From assembly GCF_006716815.1 (NCBI RefSeq), contig NZ_VFPS01000001.1, positions 62,001 to 126,000 on the forward strand: a stretch of DNA of 64,000 nucleotides, written 5' to 3'. Source of the stretch: Microbacterium lacticum. GTDB lineage: Bacteria; Actinomycetota; Actinomycetes; Actinomycetales; Microbacteriaceae. Made by a program: the position numbers and the translations under genes. Positions 1 to 12,903 of the stretch are shown here, piece after piece (within the stretch, counting starts at the first letter, position 1; every line of letters starts with the position of its first letter). Below the pieces are notes generated by a model, which had not been told where the DNA came from, did not search any database, and saw only the letters and a list, made by a program, of their open reading frames with translations.

Positions 1-970
1 CGACATCGAGATCACCACCGTCACCGCGCACAGCAACGCCGGCGACCCGCTCGCCGTGCACCAGCCGCATCTGCGCTCGCTCGCGCATCTCACGCTCCAG
101 CCGACCACCCCCGAGGTGCTCGCCGGGCACGACATCGTCTTCCTCGCGCTGCCGCACGGCCAGTCGGGGCAGTACACCGACGCGCTCGCCGGCACGCCGC
201 TCGTCATCGACGCCGGCGCCGATCACCGGCTGACGTCGGCGGATGCCTGGGCGCAGTTCTACGGCGGCGACTTCCACGACCCGTGGGTCTACGGCGTCCC
301 CGAGCTCCCCGGCGGCCGCGCCGCGCTCGCCGGGGCCAGCCGGATCGCGGCGCCCGGCTGCAACGCCTCGACGGTGTCGCTGAGCCTCGCGCCCGGCGTC
401 GCCGCGGGCGTCATCGACCCGTCCGACATCGTGAGCGTGCTCGCCGTCGGCCCGTCGGGGGCCGGCAAGAGCCTCAAGACGAACCTCCTCGCCGCCGAGA
501 TCCTCGGCTCGGCGAACCCGTATGCCGTCGGCGGCACGCATCGCCATATCCCCGAGATCCAGCAGGCGCTGGCCGCGGCCGGCGCGTCGGCGGGGGTGAC
601 GCCCGACGTGCGGATCTCGTTCACGCCGGTGATCGTGCCGATGGCGCGGGGCATCCTCGCCGCCTCGTCGGCGCCGATCGCGGCGGGCGTGACCGACGCG
701 CAGATCCGGGATGGCTGGCAGTCGGCCTACGGCGACGAGAGCTTCGTGCAGCTGCTGCCCGAGGGGCAGTTCCCGCGCACCGCCGACGTGCTCGGCGCGA
801 ACACGGCCCTTCTCGGCCTCGCGATCGACCGCTCCGCGAACCGCGTCGTCGTGGTCGCCGCGGTCGACAACCTCGTGAAGGGCACCGCGGGTGCCGCCAT
901 CCAGTCGATGAACATCGCCCTCGGCCTCCCCGAGGACCGGGGCCTGACCGTGAACGGAGTCGCCCCGTGA
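1..970 (+). CDS. argC: N-acetyl-gamma-glutamyl-phosphate reductase, 5' end outside window
   Basis: This enzyme reduces N-acetylglutamyl phosphate to the semialdehyde with NADPH, the third step of arginine synthesis. The open frame runs in from the window edge (first full codon at base 2), so the N-terminal NADP-binding Rossmann part is only partly visible. The catalytic cysteine lies in the motif AAPGCNAST, with the Cys codon at 359-361, followed by the conserved GPSGAGKS and GTHRHIPEI stretches. The TGA stop at 968-970 overlaps the GTG start of argJ, so translation is probably coupled. The gene order argC-argJ-argB-argD-argF is the standard actinobacterial arginine operon, which makes the call secure even with the start missing. 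Confidence 0.97.
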   Translation, partial: DIEITTVTAHSNAGDPLAVHQPHLRSLAHLTLQPTTPEVLAGHDIVFLALPHGQSGQYTDALAGTPLVIDAGADHRLTSADAWAQFYGGDFHDPWVYGVPELPGGRAALAGASRIAAPGCNASTVSLSLAPGVAAGVIDPSDIVSVLAVGPSGAGKSLKTNLLAAEILGSANPYAVGGTHRHIPEIQQALAAAGASAGVTPDVRISFTPVIVPMARGILAASSAPIAAGVTDAQIRDGWQSAYGDESFVQLLPEGQFPRTADVLGANTALLGLAIDRSANRVVVVAAVDNLVKGTAGAAIQSMNIALGLPEDRGLTVNGVAP

Positions 971-2142
971 CCGCCACGTCTGCGCAGGGAGTGACCGCGC
1001 CCGCAGGGTTCGAGGCGGCGGGGGTCGCCGTGGGCCTCAAGTCCACCGGCGAGCCCGACGTCGCCGTCGTCGTCAATCGCGGCCCGCTCGCCGTCGGGGC
1101 CGCCGTCTTCACGAGCAACCGCGCGAAGGCGAACCCGATCCTGTGGTCGCAGCAGGCGATCGCCGACGGCGTGGTCGAGGCGATCGTGCTGAACTCCGGC
1201 GGCGCGAACTGCTTTACGGGCAGCTTCGGCTTCCAGACGACGCACCAGACCGCCGAGAAGGCCGCGGAGCTGCTGGGCATCAGCCCCGGCGACGTGCTCG
1301 TCTGCTCCACCGGGCTCATCGGGACGGGCGACGAGACGTTCCGCGCCAAGGTGCTCACGGGCACCGAAGACGCGATCTCGCAGCTCTCCGCGGACGGCGG
1401 CGAGAGCGCCGCGCGCGCGATCATGACGACCGACACCGTGCCCAAGACGAGCACGCACACCGGCGACGGCTGGACGATCGGCGCGATGGCGAAGGGCGCC
1501 GGCATGCTCGCGCCGGGCCTCGCGACCATGCTCGTCGTCCTCACGACCGACGCCGTGCTCGACGCCGCCGAGGCCGACGCGCACCTGCGCGCGGCGACGC
1601 GCGTGAGTTTCGACCGGCTCGACTCCGACGGCTGCATGTCGACGAACGACCAGGTGACACTCCTGGTCAGCGGGGCATCCGGGATCACCCCCGACCCCGC
1701 CGCCTTCGGCGCGGCGCTCACCGAGGTCTGCCTCGACCTGGCCGCTCAGCTGCAGCGCGACGCCGAGGGCGCGAGCCACGACATCACGATCCGCGTCGTC
1801 GGCGCCGTCTCCGAGGCCGATGCGGTCGAGGTGGGCCGCTCCGTCGCCCGCAACAACCTCTTCAAAACGGCGATCTTCGGCAACGACCCCAACTGGGGGC
1901 GCGTGCTCGCCGCGATCGGCACCACCCAGGCATCCTTCGACCCCTACGCGGTCGACGTGAGCTTCAACGGCGTGCGCCTGTGCAGTGCGGGAGCGCCCGA
2001 CCGTCCCCGCGAGGAGGTCGACCTGACGCCCCGCGCGACCGACGTGCTCATCGACCTCCAGGCGGGGGACGCCTCCGCGACGATCCTCACGAACGACCTG
2101 ACGCACGACTACGTCCACGAGAACAGCGCGTACAGCTCATGA
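967..2142 (+). CDS. argJ: Bifunctional ornithine acetyltransferase / N-acetylglutamate synthase
   Basis: ArgJ moves the acetyl group from N-acetylornithine to glutamate, closing the acetyl cycle of arginine synthesis; many ArgJ proteins also make N-acetylglutamate from acetyl-CoA. The product is 391 residues from the GTG at 967, chosen because it overlaps the argC stop by 4 bases and matches the usual family length. The family cleaves itself before a threonine in a KGxGM...ATML motif. Here [14 protein letters not shown] places that nucleophile at about Thr187, with Gly-Leu where Asn-Met is more common. The CSTGLIG motif forms part of the oxyanion site. No argA is visible, so a cyclic pathway is likely but not proven. 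Confidence 0.96.
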   Translation: MTATSAQGVTAPAGFEAAGVAVGLKSTGEPDVAVVVNRGPLAVGAAVFTSNRAKANPILWSQQAIADGVVEAIVLNSGGANCFTGSFGFQTTHQTAEKAAELLGISPGDVLVCSTGLIGTGDETFRAKVLTGTEDAISQLSADGGESAARAIMTTDTVPKTSTHTGDGWTIGAMAKGAGMLAPGLATMLVVLTTDAVLDAAEADAHLRAATRVSFDRLDSDGCMSTNDQVTLLVSGASGITPDPAAFGAALTEVCLDLAAQLQRDAEGASHDITIRVVGAVSEADAVEVGRSVARNNLFKTAIFGNDPNWGRVLAAIGTTQASFDPYAVDVSFNGVRLCSAGAPDRPREEVDLTPRATDVLIDLQAGDASATILTNDLTHDYVHENSAYSS

Positions 2143-3061
2143 GCGAGAACACGAGCGAGGCCACGCCGGAGAAGATCCAGCACACGACGCCCGAGCAGGC
2201 CGCCGAGAAGGCAGCCGTGCTCATCGAGTCGCTGCCCTGGCTGCAGCGCTTCCGCGACCAGATCATCGTCATCAAGTACGGCGGCAACGCGATGGTGTCC
2301 GAGGAGCTGCAGGATGCCTTCGCGCAGGACATCGCCTACCTGCGCTTCGTCGGGGTCAAGCCCGTCGTCGTGCACGGCGGGGGACCGCAGATCTCGCAGA
2401 TGCTCGACCGGCTGTCGATCCCGAGCGAGTTCAAGGGCGGCTACCGCGTCACCTCGACCGAGGCGATGAGCGTCGTGCGCATGGTGCTGACCGGGCAGGT
2501 GAACCCGCAGCTGGTCGCCCGGATCAACGCCTATGGGCCGTTCGCGACGGGCCTCTCCGGCGAGGACGCGGGGCTCTTCCGTGGGCGTCGCCGGGGCGTC
2601 GTCATCGACGGCACCGAGCACGACCTCGGCGCCGTCGGCGACGTGGTGGCGGTCGACCCGCAGCCGGTCCTCGATCAGCTCGCGGCGGGGCGCATCCCGG
2701 TGGTGTCCTCCATCGCCCCCGACCACGACAATCCGGGGCATTCGCTCAACGTCAACGCCGACGCCGCGGCGTCCGCGCTCGCTGTCGCGCTCGGCGCGGC
2801 GAAGCTCGTCGTGCTCACCGACGTCGCGGGCCTCTACGCCGACTGGCCGAACCGCGACTCGCTCGTCTCGCACCTGACGGCGGCGGAGCTTCGCGCGATG
2901 CTGCCGCGGCTCGAATCGGGCATGATCCCGAAGATGCAGGCGTGTCTGGATGCCGTGGACGGCGGCGTCGACACGGCCGCGATCATCGACGGACGCCAGC
3001 CGCACTCGGTGCTGGTGGAGGTCTTCACAGAACAGGGAATCGGAACAGAGGTGGTGGCGCA

Positions 3062-3065
<4 letters not shown>
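2139..3065 (+). CDS. argB: Acetylglutamate kinase
   Basis: ArgB phosphorylates N-acetylglutamate with ATP, the second and usually controlled step of arginine synthesis. The 308-residue protein has the amino-acid-kinase fold markers KYGGNAM (residues 46-52) and HGGGPQI (79-85), with SGMIPKM near the C-terminus. About 40 residues precede the first strand. Such an N-terminal helix is known from the hexameric, arginine-inhibited class, so feedback inhibition by arginine is a fair inference. The ATG overlaps the argJ TGA by 4 bases, and argD follows with the same kind of overlap. Confidence 0.96.
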
Positions 3066-6362
<3,297 letters not shown>

Positions 6363-6479
6363 CGGCGCGGTGGCGCGCGCGCCGAGGTGCTGGAACCTGT
6401 CGTCACCCCGGTGCGATGGCGACGGATCGCGGCGCCTCGGGCGGCCGGTGCCGGACGAGATGACCCACGGATGCCTCGG

Positions 6480-7964
<1,485 letters not shown>

Positions 7965-8020
7965 GCCTCGCGGGGCGGCGCCACGGGGTGACACCACGAT
8001 GCTGCGTCCCGGCGCCCGCG

Positions 8021-8083
8021 AGCTTATATCCAGCGAATATCAGCTATTAGCTTCTCTTACCGAAAAATAAGCCTTAGTCTTAT
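8021..8083 (+). promoter_or_regulatory. Two AT-rich palindromes upstream of the SatD-family gene
   Basis: Two inverted repeats stand out in a short AT-rich stretch just before the start at 8088. The first (8021-8045) has arms AGCT-n-ATAT and ATAT-n-AGCT around 7 bases. The second (8067-8083) is ATAAGCCTTAGTCTTAT, palindromic except at positions 6, 9 and 12, and lies 4 bases before the ATG. The second would overlap the 5' end of the mRNA or the ribosome site, so it is well placed as an operator. The downstream protein has its own helix-turn-helix, so autoregulation is a reasonable inference. Confidence 0.5.
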
Positions 8084-8087
8084 CTGT

Positions 8088-8771
8088 ATGCAGGCGCGAA
8101 AAGAAGCGACGAACACGACGGTGACGGAAGCGCCCGCCACCGAGGTGGCGGTCATCGCCGACATCGTCGGCTCGCGCACGCTCGACGATCGTGCGGCCGC
8201 GCAGCGCGCGATCGACGCCGTGATCGAACGGGTCGAGCGCGATGCGCCGCTCGCGACCCGGCCGCTCCTGCCCGTCGTGGGCGACGAGCTGCAGGGGAGC
8301 TACCCCACGCTCGCGGCCGCGATGCTCTCGCTCCTGCTCGTGCGCCTCGCGCTGCCCGACGGCGTGGAGTGCCGCTACGGACTCGGCGTCGGCGCCTCGG
8401 GTGTCGTGCCGTCGCGGGCCGGCGATCTGACCGAAGGCCCCGCATGGTGGGCGGCCCGCGAGGCGGTCGAGACGGTGCACGCGCTGCAGGAGCGGACGAT
8501 CCCCGGCGCACGCACCTGGATCGTCGCGGCCGAGGGGGAGGACGAGGCATCCCTTCGGCTCTCCAACGCCTACCTGCTCGCCCGCGACCAACTGGTGAGC
8601 GCGATGAGCGAGCGCACGCGCCGACTGGCGTACGGGCGCCTGCTCGGGCAGACGCAGAAAGAGCTCGCGCGCGCCGAGGGCATCACCCAGTCGGCGGTGT
8701 CGCAGGCGCTCGCCGCCGCGGGGGTCGGCGCGCTCGTCGAGGGCGCGCGGCAACTGCAGGAGGCGCTCTGA
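8088..8771 (+). CDS. SatD-family protein with C-terminal helix-turn-helix
   Basis: The 227-residue protein begins with a variable ~20-residue tail and then VAVIADIVGSRTLDDR, the opening typical of the SatD family. The central part (residues 25-150) is the family's conserved domain. The C-terminus holds a likely helix-turn-helix, TQKELARAEGITQSAVSQAL, at about residues 188-207. SatD was first described next to a streptococcal stress locus, and the biochemical function is not established. The ATG at 8088 is preceded by an AT-rich palindromic region and no clear ribosome site. The gene converges on a membrane-protein gene with only 4 bases between stops. Confidence 0.75.
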   Translation: MQARKEATNTTVTEAPATEVAVIADIVGSRTLDDRAAAQRAIDAVIERVERDAPLATRPLLPVVGDELQGSYPTLAAAMLSLLLVRLALPDGVECRYGLGVGASGVVPSRAGDLTEGPAWWAAREAVETVHALQERTIPGARTWIVAAEGEDEASLRLSNAYLLARDQLVSAMSERTRRLAYGRLLGQTQKELARAEGITQSAVSQALAAAGVGALVEGARQLQEAL

Positions 8772-8775
8772 CCGG

Positions 8776-9369
8776 TCAGCGCAGCGCCAACGGCACGATC
8801 GCCGAGACCGCGCACGCCCACAGCAGGCTCGCGAGCGTGCCCACGATGAACCGCTCACGCGCGGCGGGGGTCGCGAGCTCGGTGAATCGGCCGATGCCCT
8901 TCAGCGCGACGAGCACCGCGATCACCGCGGGGAAACCCGCGACGATGCCGAGCGCCGCGGCGAGCCGCTCGAGGTAGCCGATCGTGGCGCCGCCGCGCAG
9001 GATCTCCTCCTGGCGCGGCGGAGCGGGCGGTTCGCCCATGAGCTCGACGAGGATGCCTCCGCGCGGGCCCTCGGCGCTGCGCCCGCCGTCGGCGACGGTG
9101 AGCACCCACCGCGCGACGGGGTTGCCTCCGAATGTGGCCAGCGCGACGGCGAGCAGGGCGAGGACCGCGCCGTACAGCGCCGGCACGTGCCACGGCAGCA
9201 CGGCGACCAGCACGAGGCAGAGGACCACGATGCCGCTCGCCACGAGCAGAGCGGTGCCGCGCGGGCGGCGCACCGAGACGGTGACGAGCGCGAGGGCGGC
9301 GCACAGCGCCAGGAAAAGGAAGATCGCCACAACGGTCGTGACGAGCAGGTCGGCAGCGGCGGCATCCAC
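8776..9369 (-). CDS. Hypothetical membrane protein downstream of satD-like gene
   Basis: The 197-residue product has about five hydrophobic segments: two at the N-terminus (LLVTTVVAIFLFLALCAALAL and a second after an Arg-rich turn), one near residue 60, and two in the last 70 residues. A hydrophilic cytoplasmic-type loop rich in Gly, Glu and Pro sits between. The GTG at 9369 was chosen because upstream in-frame sequence is a low-complexity repeat rather than protein-like. I do not recognise the family. It is divergent from tyrS, sharing the 136-base region between them, and its partner satD-like gene is convergent. Confidence 0.6.
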   Translation of the reverse strand: MDAAAADLLVTTVVAIFLFLALCAALALVTVSVRRPRGTALLVASGIVVLCLVLVAVLPWHVPALYGAVLALLAVALATFGGNPVARWVLTVADGGRSAEGPRGGILVELMGEPPAPPRQEEILRGGATIGYLERLAAALGIVAGFPAVIAVLVALKGIGRFTELATPAARERFIVGTLASLLWACAVSAIVPLALR

Positions 9370-9410
9370 GCGGCCAGTCTGGCACGGACGCCCGACACCG
9401 GCCCGGGGAC

Positions 9411-9434
9411 ACGAGCGGGGGCACGAGCGGGGGC
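9411..9434. repeat. Two tandem 12-bp GC-rich units upstream of tyrS
   Basis: The unit ACGAGCGGGGGC occurs twice in a row and is followed by a partial third unit (ACGACC). It lies between the divergent membrane-protein gene and tyrS. No function is evident; simple slippage expansion is likely. Confidence 0.5.
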
Positions 9435-9493
9435 ACGACCCGGGACTCGACCCAGGGCACACGCGACAGTCAGGTCGCCCGAACCGGCGCTGG

Positions 9494-9505
9494 TAGCCTG
9501 GGCGC
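9494..9505 (+). promoter_or_regulatory. Putative -10 box for a leaderless tyrS transcript
   Basis: TAGCCT at 9494-9499 stands six bases before the tyrS GTG at 9506, the same geometry as at argH. No ribosome-binding sequence is present, and no T-box leader is visible between the box and the start. Confidence 0.45.
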
Positions 9506-10819
9506 GTGTCTGAAACCGTCGTGAACGCGCCCGTGCGCGCACTGACGCCCGCCAACGACCCCACGTTCGAGAACGTCTGGGACGAGATCGTCTGGCGTGG
9601 CCTCGTGCACGTGTCCACCGATCAGGAGTCGCTCCGCGAGCTCCTCGCCGGTGAGCCGATCACGTATTACTGCGGCTTCGACCCGACGGCGCCGAGCCTG
9701 CACCTGGGCAACCTCGTGCAGCTGCTCACGATGCGCCGACTGCAGCTGGCCGGACACCGCCCGCTCGGACTCGTCGGCGGGTCGACGGGCCTCATCGGCG
9801 ATCCGCGTCCGACCGCCGAGCGCACGCTCAACACGAAGGACACCGTCGCCGAGTGGGTCGGGTACCTCCGCTCCCAGGTGGAGCGGTTCCTGAGCTTCCA
9901 GGGCGAGAACGCCGCCCGCATGGTCAACAACCTCGACTGGACGGCGCCGCTGTCGGCGATCGACTTCCTCCGCGAGATCGGCAAGCACTACCGCGTCGGC
10001 ACGATGCTGAAGAAGGACGCCGTCGCGGCGCGCCTGAACTCCGAGGCCGGCATCAGCTACACCGAGTTCAGCTACCAGATCCTGCAGGGCATGGACTACC
10101 TCGAGCTCTACCGCCAGTACGACTGTGTGCTGCAGACCGGCGGGTCCGACCAGTGGGGAAACCTCACGAGCGGCACCGACCTGATCCACCGCGTCGAGGG
10201 TCGGTCGGTGCACGCGATCGGTACGCCGCTGATCACCAACAGCGACGGCACGAAGTTCGGCAAGAGCGAGGGCAATGCAATCTGGCTGGATGCCACGATG
10301 TGCAGCCCGTACCGGATGTACCAGTTCTGGCTGTCGACCGCCGACGCCGACGTGATCGAGCGCCTGAAGATCTTCACGTTCCTCACCCGCGCCGAGATCG
10401 AGGAGTACGAGGCGCTGGTCGAGGCCGAGCCGTTCCGCCGTGCTGCGCAGAAGCGCCTCGCGCGCGAGGTGACGACGTTCGTGCACGGCGCGGAGGCGGC
10501 GGAGGCCGTCATCGCGGCATCCGACGCGCTCTTCGGTCAGGGAGACCTGTCCGCCCTCGACGCCGCGACGCTCCGCAGCGCCCTGGACGAGCTGCCGAAC
10601 GCCGAGGTCGCCGCGGGCAGCTCCGTCGTCCAGGCGCTCGTCGACACGGGTCTCGTCGCGAGTCTGTCCGAGGCGCGTCGCGCGATCGCCCAGGGCGGCG
10701 TCTCGCTCGACGGGGCGAAGGTCGAGGACGAGGATGCGGTCGTGACTGGATCGCTGCCCGGCGGGGTCTCGGTGCTCCGCCGCGGGAAGAAGACCCTCGC
10801 CGGCCTCTTCGTCGTCTGA
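9506..10819 (+). CDS. tyrS: Tyrosyl-tRNA synthetase
   Basis: TyrS charges tRNA-Tyr in the cytoplasm. The 437-residue protein has the class I nucleotide-binding motifs HLGN (residues 66-69, the HIGH equivalent) and KFGKS (about 250-254, the KMSKS equivalent). It also has the tyrosine-binding YLELYRQYDCVLQTGGSDQWGN region and a C-terminal S4 RNA-binding domain (ARRAIAQGGVSLDGAKV). In M. tuberculosis tyrS likewise lies next to the rrn operon and ahead of the TPR/HAD/tlyA block. Here the sugar-transport locus and rrn genes lie between. Confidence 0.97.
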   Translation: MSETVVNAPVRALTPANDPTFENVWDEIVWRGLVHVSTDQESLRELLAGEPITYYCGFDPTAPSLHLGNLVQLLTMRRLQLAGHRPLGLVGGSTGLIGDPRPTAERTLNTKDTVAEWVGYLRSQVERFLSFQGENAARMVNNLDWTAPLSAIDFLREIGKHYRVGTMLKKDAVAARLNSEAGISYTEFSYQILQGMDYLELYRQYDCVLQTGGSDQWGNLTSGTDLIHRVEGRSVHAIGTPLITNSDGTKFGKSEGNAIWLDATMCSPYRMYQFWLSTADADVIERLKIFTFLTRAEIEEYEALVEAEPFRRAAQKRLAREVTTFVHGAEAAEAVIAASDALFGQGDLSALDAATLRSALDELPNAEVAAGSSVVQALVDTGLVASLSEARRAIAQGGVSLDGAKVEDEDAVVTGSLPGGVSVLRRGKKTLAGLFVV

Positions 10820-10828
10820 CCTGCGCCC

Positions 10829-11626
10829 GTGCCCTTCACCCCGAGCCACGCCGTCGTGGCGCTGCCGTTCGTGCGCACGCCGCTGCTGCCGGCCGCCATC
10901 GCCGTCGGGGCGATGACCCCCGACCTGCCGCTGTTCCTGCGCGGCACGCCGCTCAGCTATCAGGCGACGCACACGAACGTGCTGCTGTCGACGGTGCTCG
11001 CGGCGGGACTCCTCGCCCTCTGGTACGCGCTCCTGCGCCCCGCGGGGCGCGAGCTCTCGCCGGACGCGCTGGCGCGCCGCCTGCCGCCGGAGTGGGATGC
11101 CACCGGCGCCGCCGTCTGGCGGACGATCGGCGGCGACCGTGCGCGCTCGCCGATCGCCGTCGCCGCGCTCCTGATGATCGTCTCGCTCGTCCTCGGGGTG
11201 CTTTCGCACATCGCGTGGGACGCGTTCACGCACGAGGGCCGCTGGGGCGTGCGGCTGATCCCCGCCCTCGCGGATGACTGGGGTCCGCTGCCGGGCTACA
11301 AGTGGGTGCAGCACGGATCGAGCGTCATCGCGCTCGTGATCCTCGCCGGCTACGGCGTGTGGTGGCTCGCGCGGCGGCGCGAGGCATCCGTCGAGCGGGT
11401 GCTGCCCTCGTGGGTGCGTCGTGCGTGGTGGGTGTCGCTGCCGGTCGTGCTCATCGCTGCGTGGGCCCTCGGGCTCGCGGCGTACGGCCCGCTGAGCGCG
11501 GAGTGGACGGCGCAGCACCTCGCGTACCGCGTGCTGCCGCCCGCGTCCGCCGTCTGGGGCGTCGCGACCCTCGCGCTGTGCGCGGTCGTCGTCGTGATGC
11601 GCCGCCGTCGGCGCGCCCGCGCGTGA
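10829..11626 (+). CDS. DUF4184-family membrane protein
   Basis: The 265-residue product begins MPFTPSHAVVALPFV and continues to AIAVGAMTPDLPLFL. The TPSHA histidine and the MTPDLP aspartate near the N-terminus, with SHIAWDAFTH in the middle, are the hallmark of DUF4184, a family of small integral membrane proteins related to YdjM/phospholipase-like metal-dependent hydrolases. About six hydrophobic segments follow. The gene starts 9 bases after tyrS and is probably co-transcribed. No biochemical role is established, but the conserved His and Asp residues suggest a metal site. Confidence 0.75.
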   Translation: MPFTPSHAVVALPFVRTPLLPAAIAVGAMTPDLPLFLRGTPLSYQATHTNVLLSTVLAAGLLALWYALLRPAGRELSPDALARRLPPEWDATGAAVWRTIGGDRARSPIAVAALLMIVSLVLGVLSHIAWDAFTHEGRWGVRLIPALADDWGPLPGYKWVQHGSSVIALVILAGYGVWWLARRREASVERVLPSWVRRAWWVSLPVVLIAAWALGLAAYGPLSAEWTAQHLAYRVLPPASAVWGVATLALCAVVVVMRRRRRARA

Positions 11627-11643
11627 CGCCCGCGCCGGCGGTA

Positions 11644-11659
11644 ATGTGAACGTGCACAT
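11644..11659 (+). promoter_or_regulatory. Operator upstream of the LacI-type regulator
   Basis: ATGTGAACGTGCACAT is a 16-bp palindrome with arms ATGTG and CACAT. It closely matches the palindrome at 12839-12854 in front of the sugar ABC operon, sharing ATGTGAACG and CACAT. The regulator's likely start (GTG 11676) lies 17 bases downstream, so this is a plausible autoregulatory site. Confidence 0.65.
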
Positions 11660-11675
11660 CGAAGGCGAGGGCACC

Positions 11676-12719
11676 GTGACGGCAGGCGAGGAGCGCACGC
11701 GCACCGCGAGCATCCGCGATGTCGCGCGGGCCGCCGACGTCTCGTATCAGACCGTCTCGCGGGTGCTCAACGGGCATCCGTCGATCCGCCCGGCGACCAA
11801 GCAACGGGTCCTGGATGCCATGGCCGAGCTCCGCTACCGTCCGAACCAGGCGGCGCGGGCGCTCGTCACGAGCCGGTCGCGCACGCTCGGCGTGGTGCTC
11901 GGCTCGCGCGGCGAGTACGGGCCGACCTCGAGCCTCGCGGCGCTCGAGGACGCCGCCCGCGAGCGCGGCTACTGGGTCACCTCCGCCTACATCAGCGACA
12001 CGCGCCCCGAGACGATCCGCGCCGCGGTGGAGCACCTGCGCCGGCAGTCGGTCGAGGGCCTCATCGTGCACGCGCCGCAGGTGCGGGTGTTCGATGTGCT
12101 TGCCGAGCTCGATGTCGACGTGCCGTACCTCGGGCTGCATTCGGCCGAGCGCGGCATCGCCGAGATCGCCGAAGACCAGGTGCACGGCGCGCGCCTGATC
12201 ACCGAGCACCTGATCTCGCTCGGTCATGTCGAGATCCTGCACGTCGCCGGTCCGCAGGACTGGATCGAGGCGGAGAGCCGCATGCGCGGCTACTTGCACG
12301 CCCTCTCCGACGCCGACCTCCCGACCCGGCCGCCGATCCTCGGCGACTGGACGGGCGACTTCGGCTATCGCGCCGCGATGGAGCTGTCGCGCCGGCTGGA
12401 TTTCACCGCCGTCTTCGCCGCGAACGACGCGATGGCCCTCGGGCTCCTGCACGGGTTCCGCGACGCCGGACTCGATCTGCCACGCCAGCTGAGCGTCGTC
12501 GGCTTCGACGACATCCCGCTCGCCCGTCACGGCTGGCCGCCGCTGACGACCGTGCACCAGAACTTCACCGGGCTGGGGGAGCGGGCGGTGCGGGCCCTGC
12601 TGGATGCGATCGGCGCCCCCGCTGCGGAGGGCGAGGACATGCCGGTGGAGGCATCCGACGTCGTTCCCCGGGTGGTCGTGCGGGAGTCCACCGCGCCCGC
12701 ACCGCTGCGCGCGCGGTGA
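11676..12719 (+). CDS. LacI-family transcriptional regulator of the adjacent sugar importer
   Basis: The 347-residue protein has an N-terminal LacI helix-turn-helix (TASIRDVARAADVSYQTVSR, then VLNGHPSIRPATKQRV) and hinge, followed by a periplasmic-binding-protein-like sugar domain with GVVLGSR, GLIVHAP, FAANDAMALGLL and SVVGFDDIPLA motifs. The GTG at 11676 has a GAAGGCGAGG ribosome site. A GTG at 11646 is in frame but would put the operator palindrome inside the gene. The gene is directly upstream of the ABC transporter operon, and matching operators precede both, so it most likely represses both until its sugar is present. Which sugar cannot be read from the sequence. Confidence 0.88.
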   Translation: MTAGEERTRTASIRDVARAADVSYQTVSRVLNGHPSIRPATKQRVLDAMAELRYRPNQAARALVTSRSRTLGVVLGSRGEYGPTSSLAALEDAARERGYWVTSAYISDTRPETIRAAVEHLRRQSVEGLIVHAPQVRVFDVLAELDVDVPYLGLHSAERGIAEIAEDQVHGARLITEHLISLGHVEILHVAGPQDWIEAESRMRGYLHALSDADLPTRPPILGDWTGDFGYRAAMELSRRLDFTAVFAANDAMALGLLHGFRDAGLDLPRQLSVVGFDDIPLARHGWPPLTTVHQNFTGLGERAVRALLDAIGAPAAEGEDMPVEASDVVPRVVVRESTAPAPLRAR

Positions 12720-12768
12720 CCTCTCGGCTGACCCGGTGACCTCTCAGGCGCGCGCCGGGTGACCTCTC
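12715..12768. repeat. Three direct copies of GGTGACCTCTC between lacI-type gene and ABC operon
   Basis: GGTGACCTCTC occurs at 12715-12725 (spanning the regulator's stop codon), 12735-12745 and 12758-12768, spaced 20 and 23 bases. The block ends 32 bases before the TTGACA at 12801. Two-turn spacing upstream of a promoter resembles activator binding sites, but no protein is known to me that binds this word. Confidence 0.5.
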
Positions 12769-12800
12769 CATAACAGGCCGATAACGGCGCCCCGCCTCGA

Positions 12801-12854
12801 TTGACACGCGGGCGGCGAGGGTGCACGATGATGAGGCAATGTGAACGGTCACAT
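12801..12854 (+). promoter_or_regulatory. Promoter and operator of the mmsA-mmsB-chvE operon
   Basis: TTGACA at 12801-12806 is followed after 17 bases by CACGAT at 12824-12829, a reasonable -10. The palindrome ATGTGAACGGTCACAT at 12839-12854 would cover or lie just after the transcription start, an ideal position for a LacI-type repressor. The mmsA ribosome site AGGAGG lies at 12889-12894. Confidence 0.65.
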
Positions 12855-12903
12855 CTAGCGGTCCACGAACGGACCATGGCACACGACGAGGAGGTCGCGC
12901 ACG

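Noticed and set aside
727-2118. 463-codon open frame antisense to argJ, and similar long antisense frames across the arg, recN, pyrG and nrdD genes
   Set aside because: They are shadows produced by high GC third positions. Their translations are Arg/Asp/Gly-rich with no family features, and the sense strand holds clear enzymes.
11646-11675. Earlier GTG start for the LacI-type regulator
   Set aside because: It would place the operator palindrome inside the coding sequence, and the GTG at 11676 has a better ribosome site.
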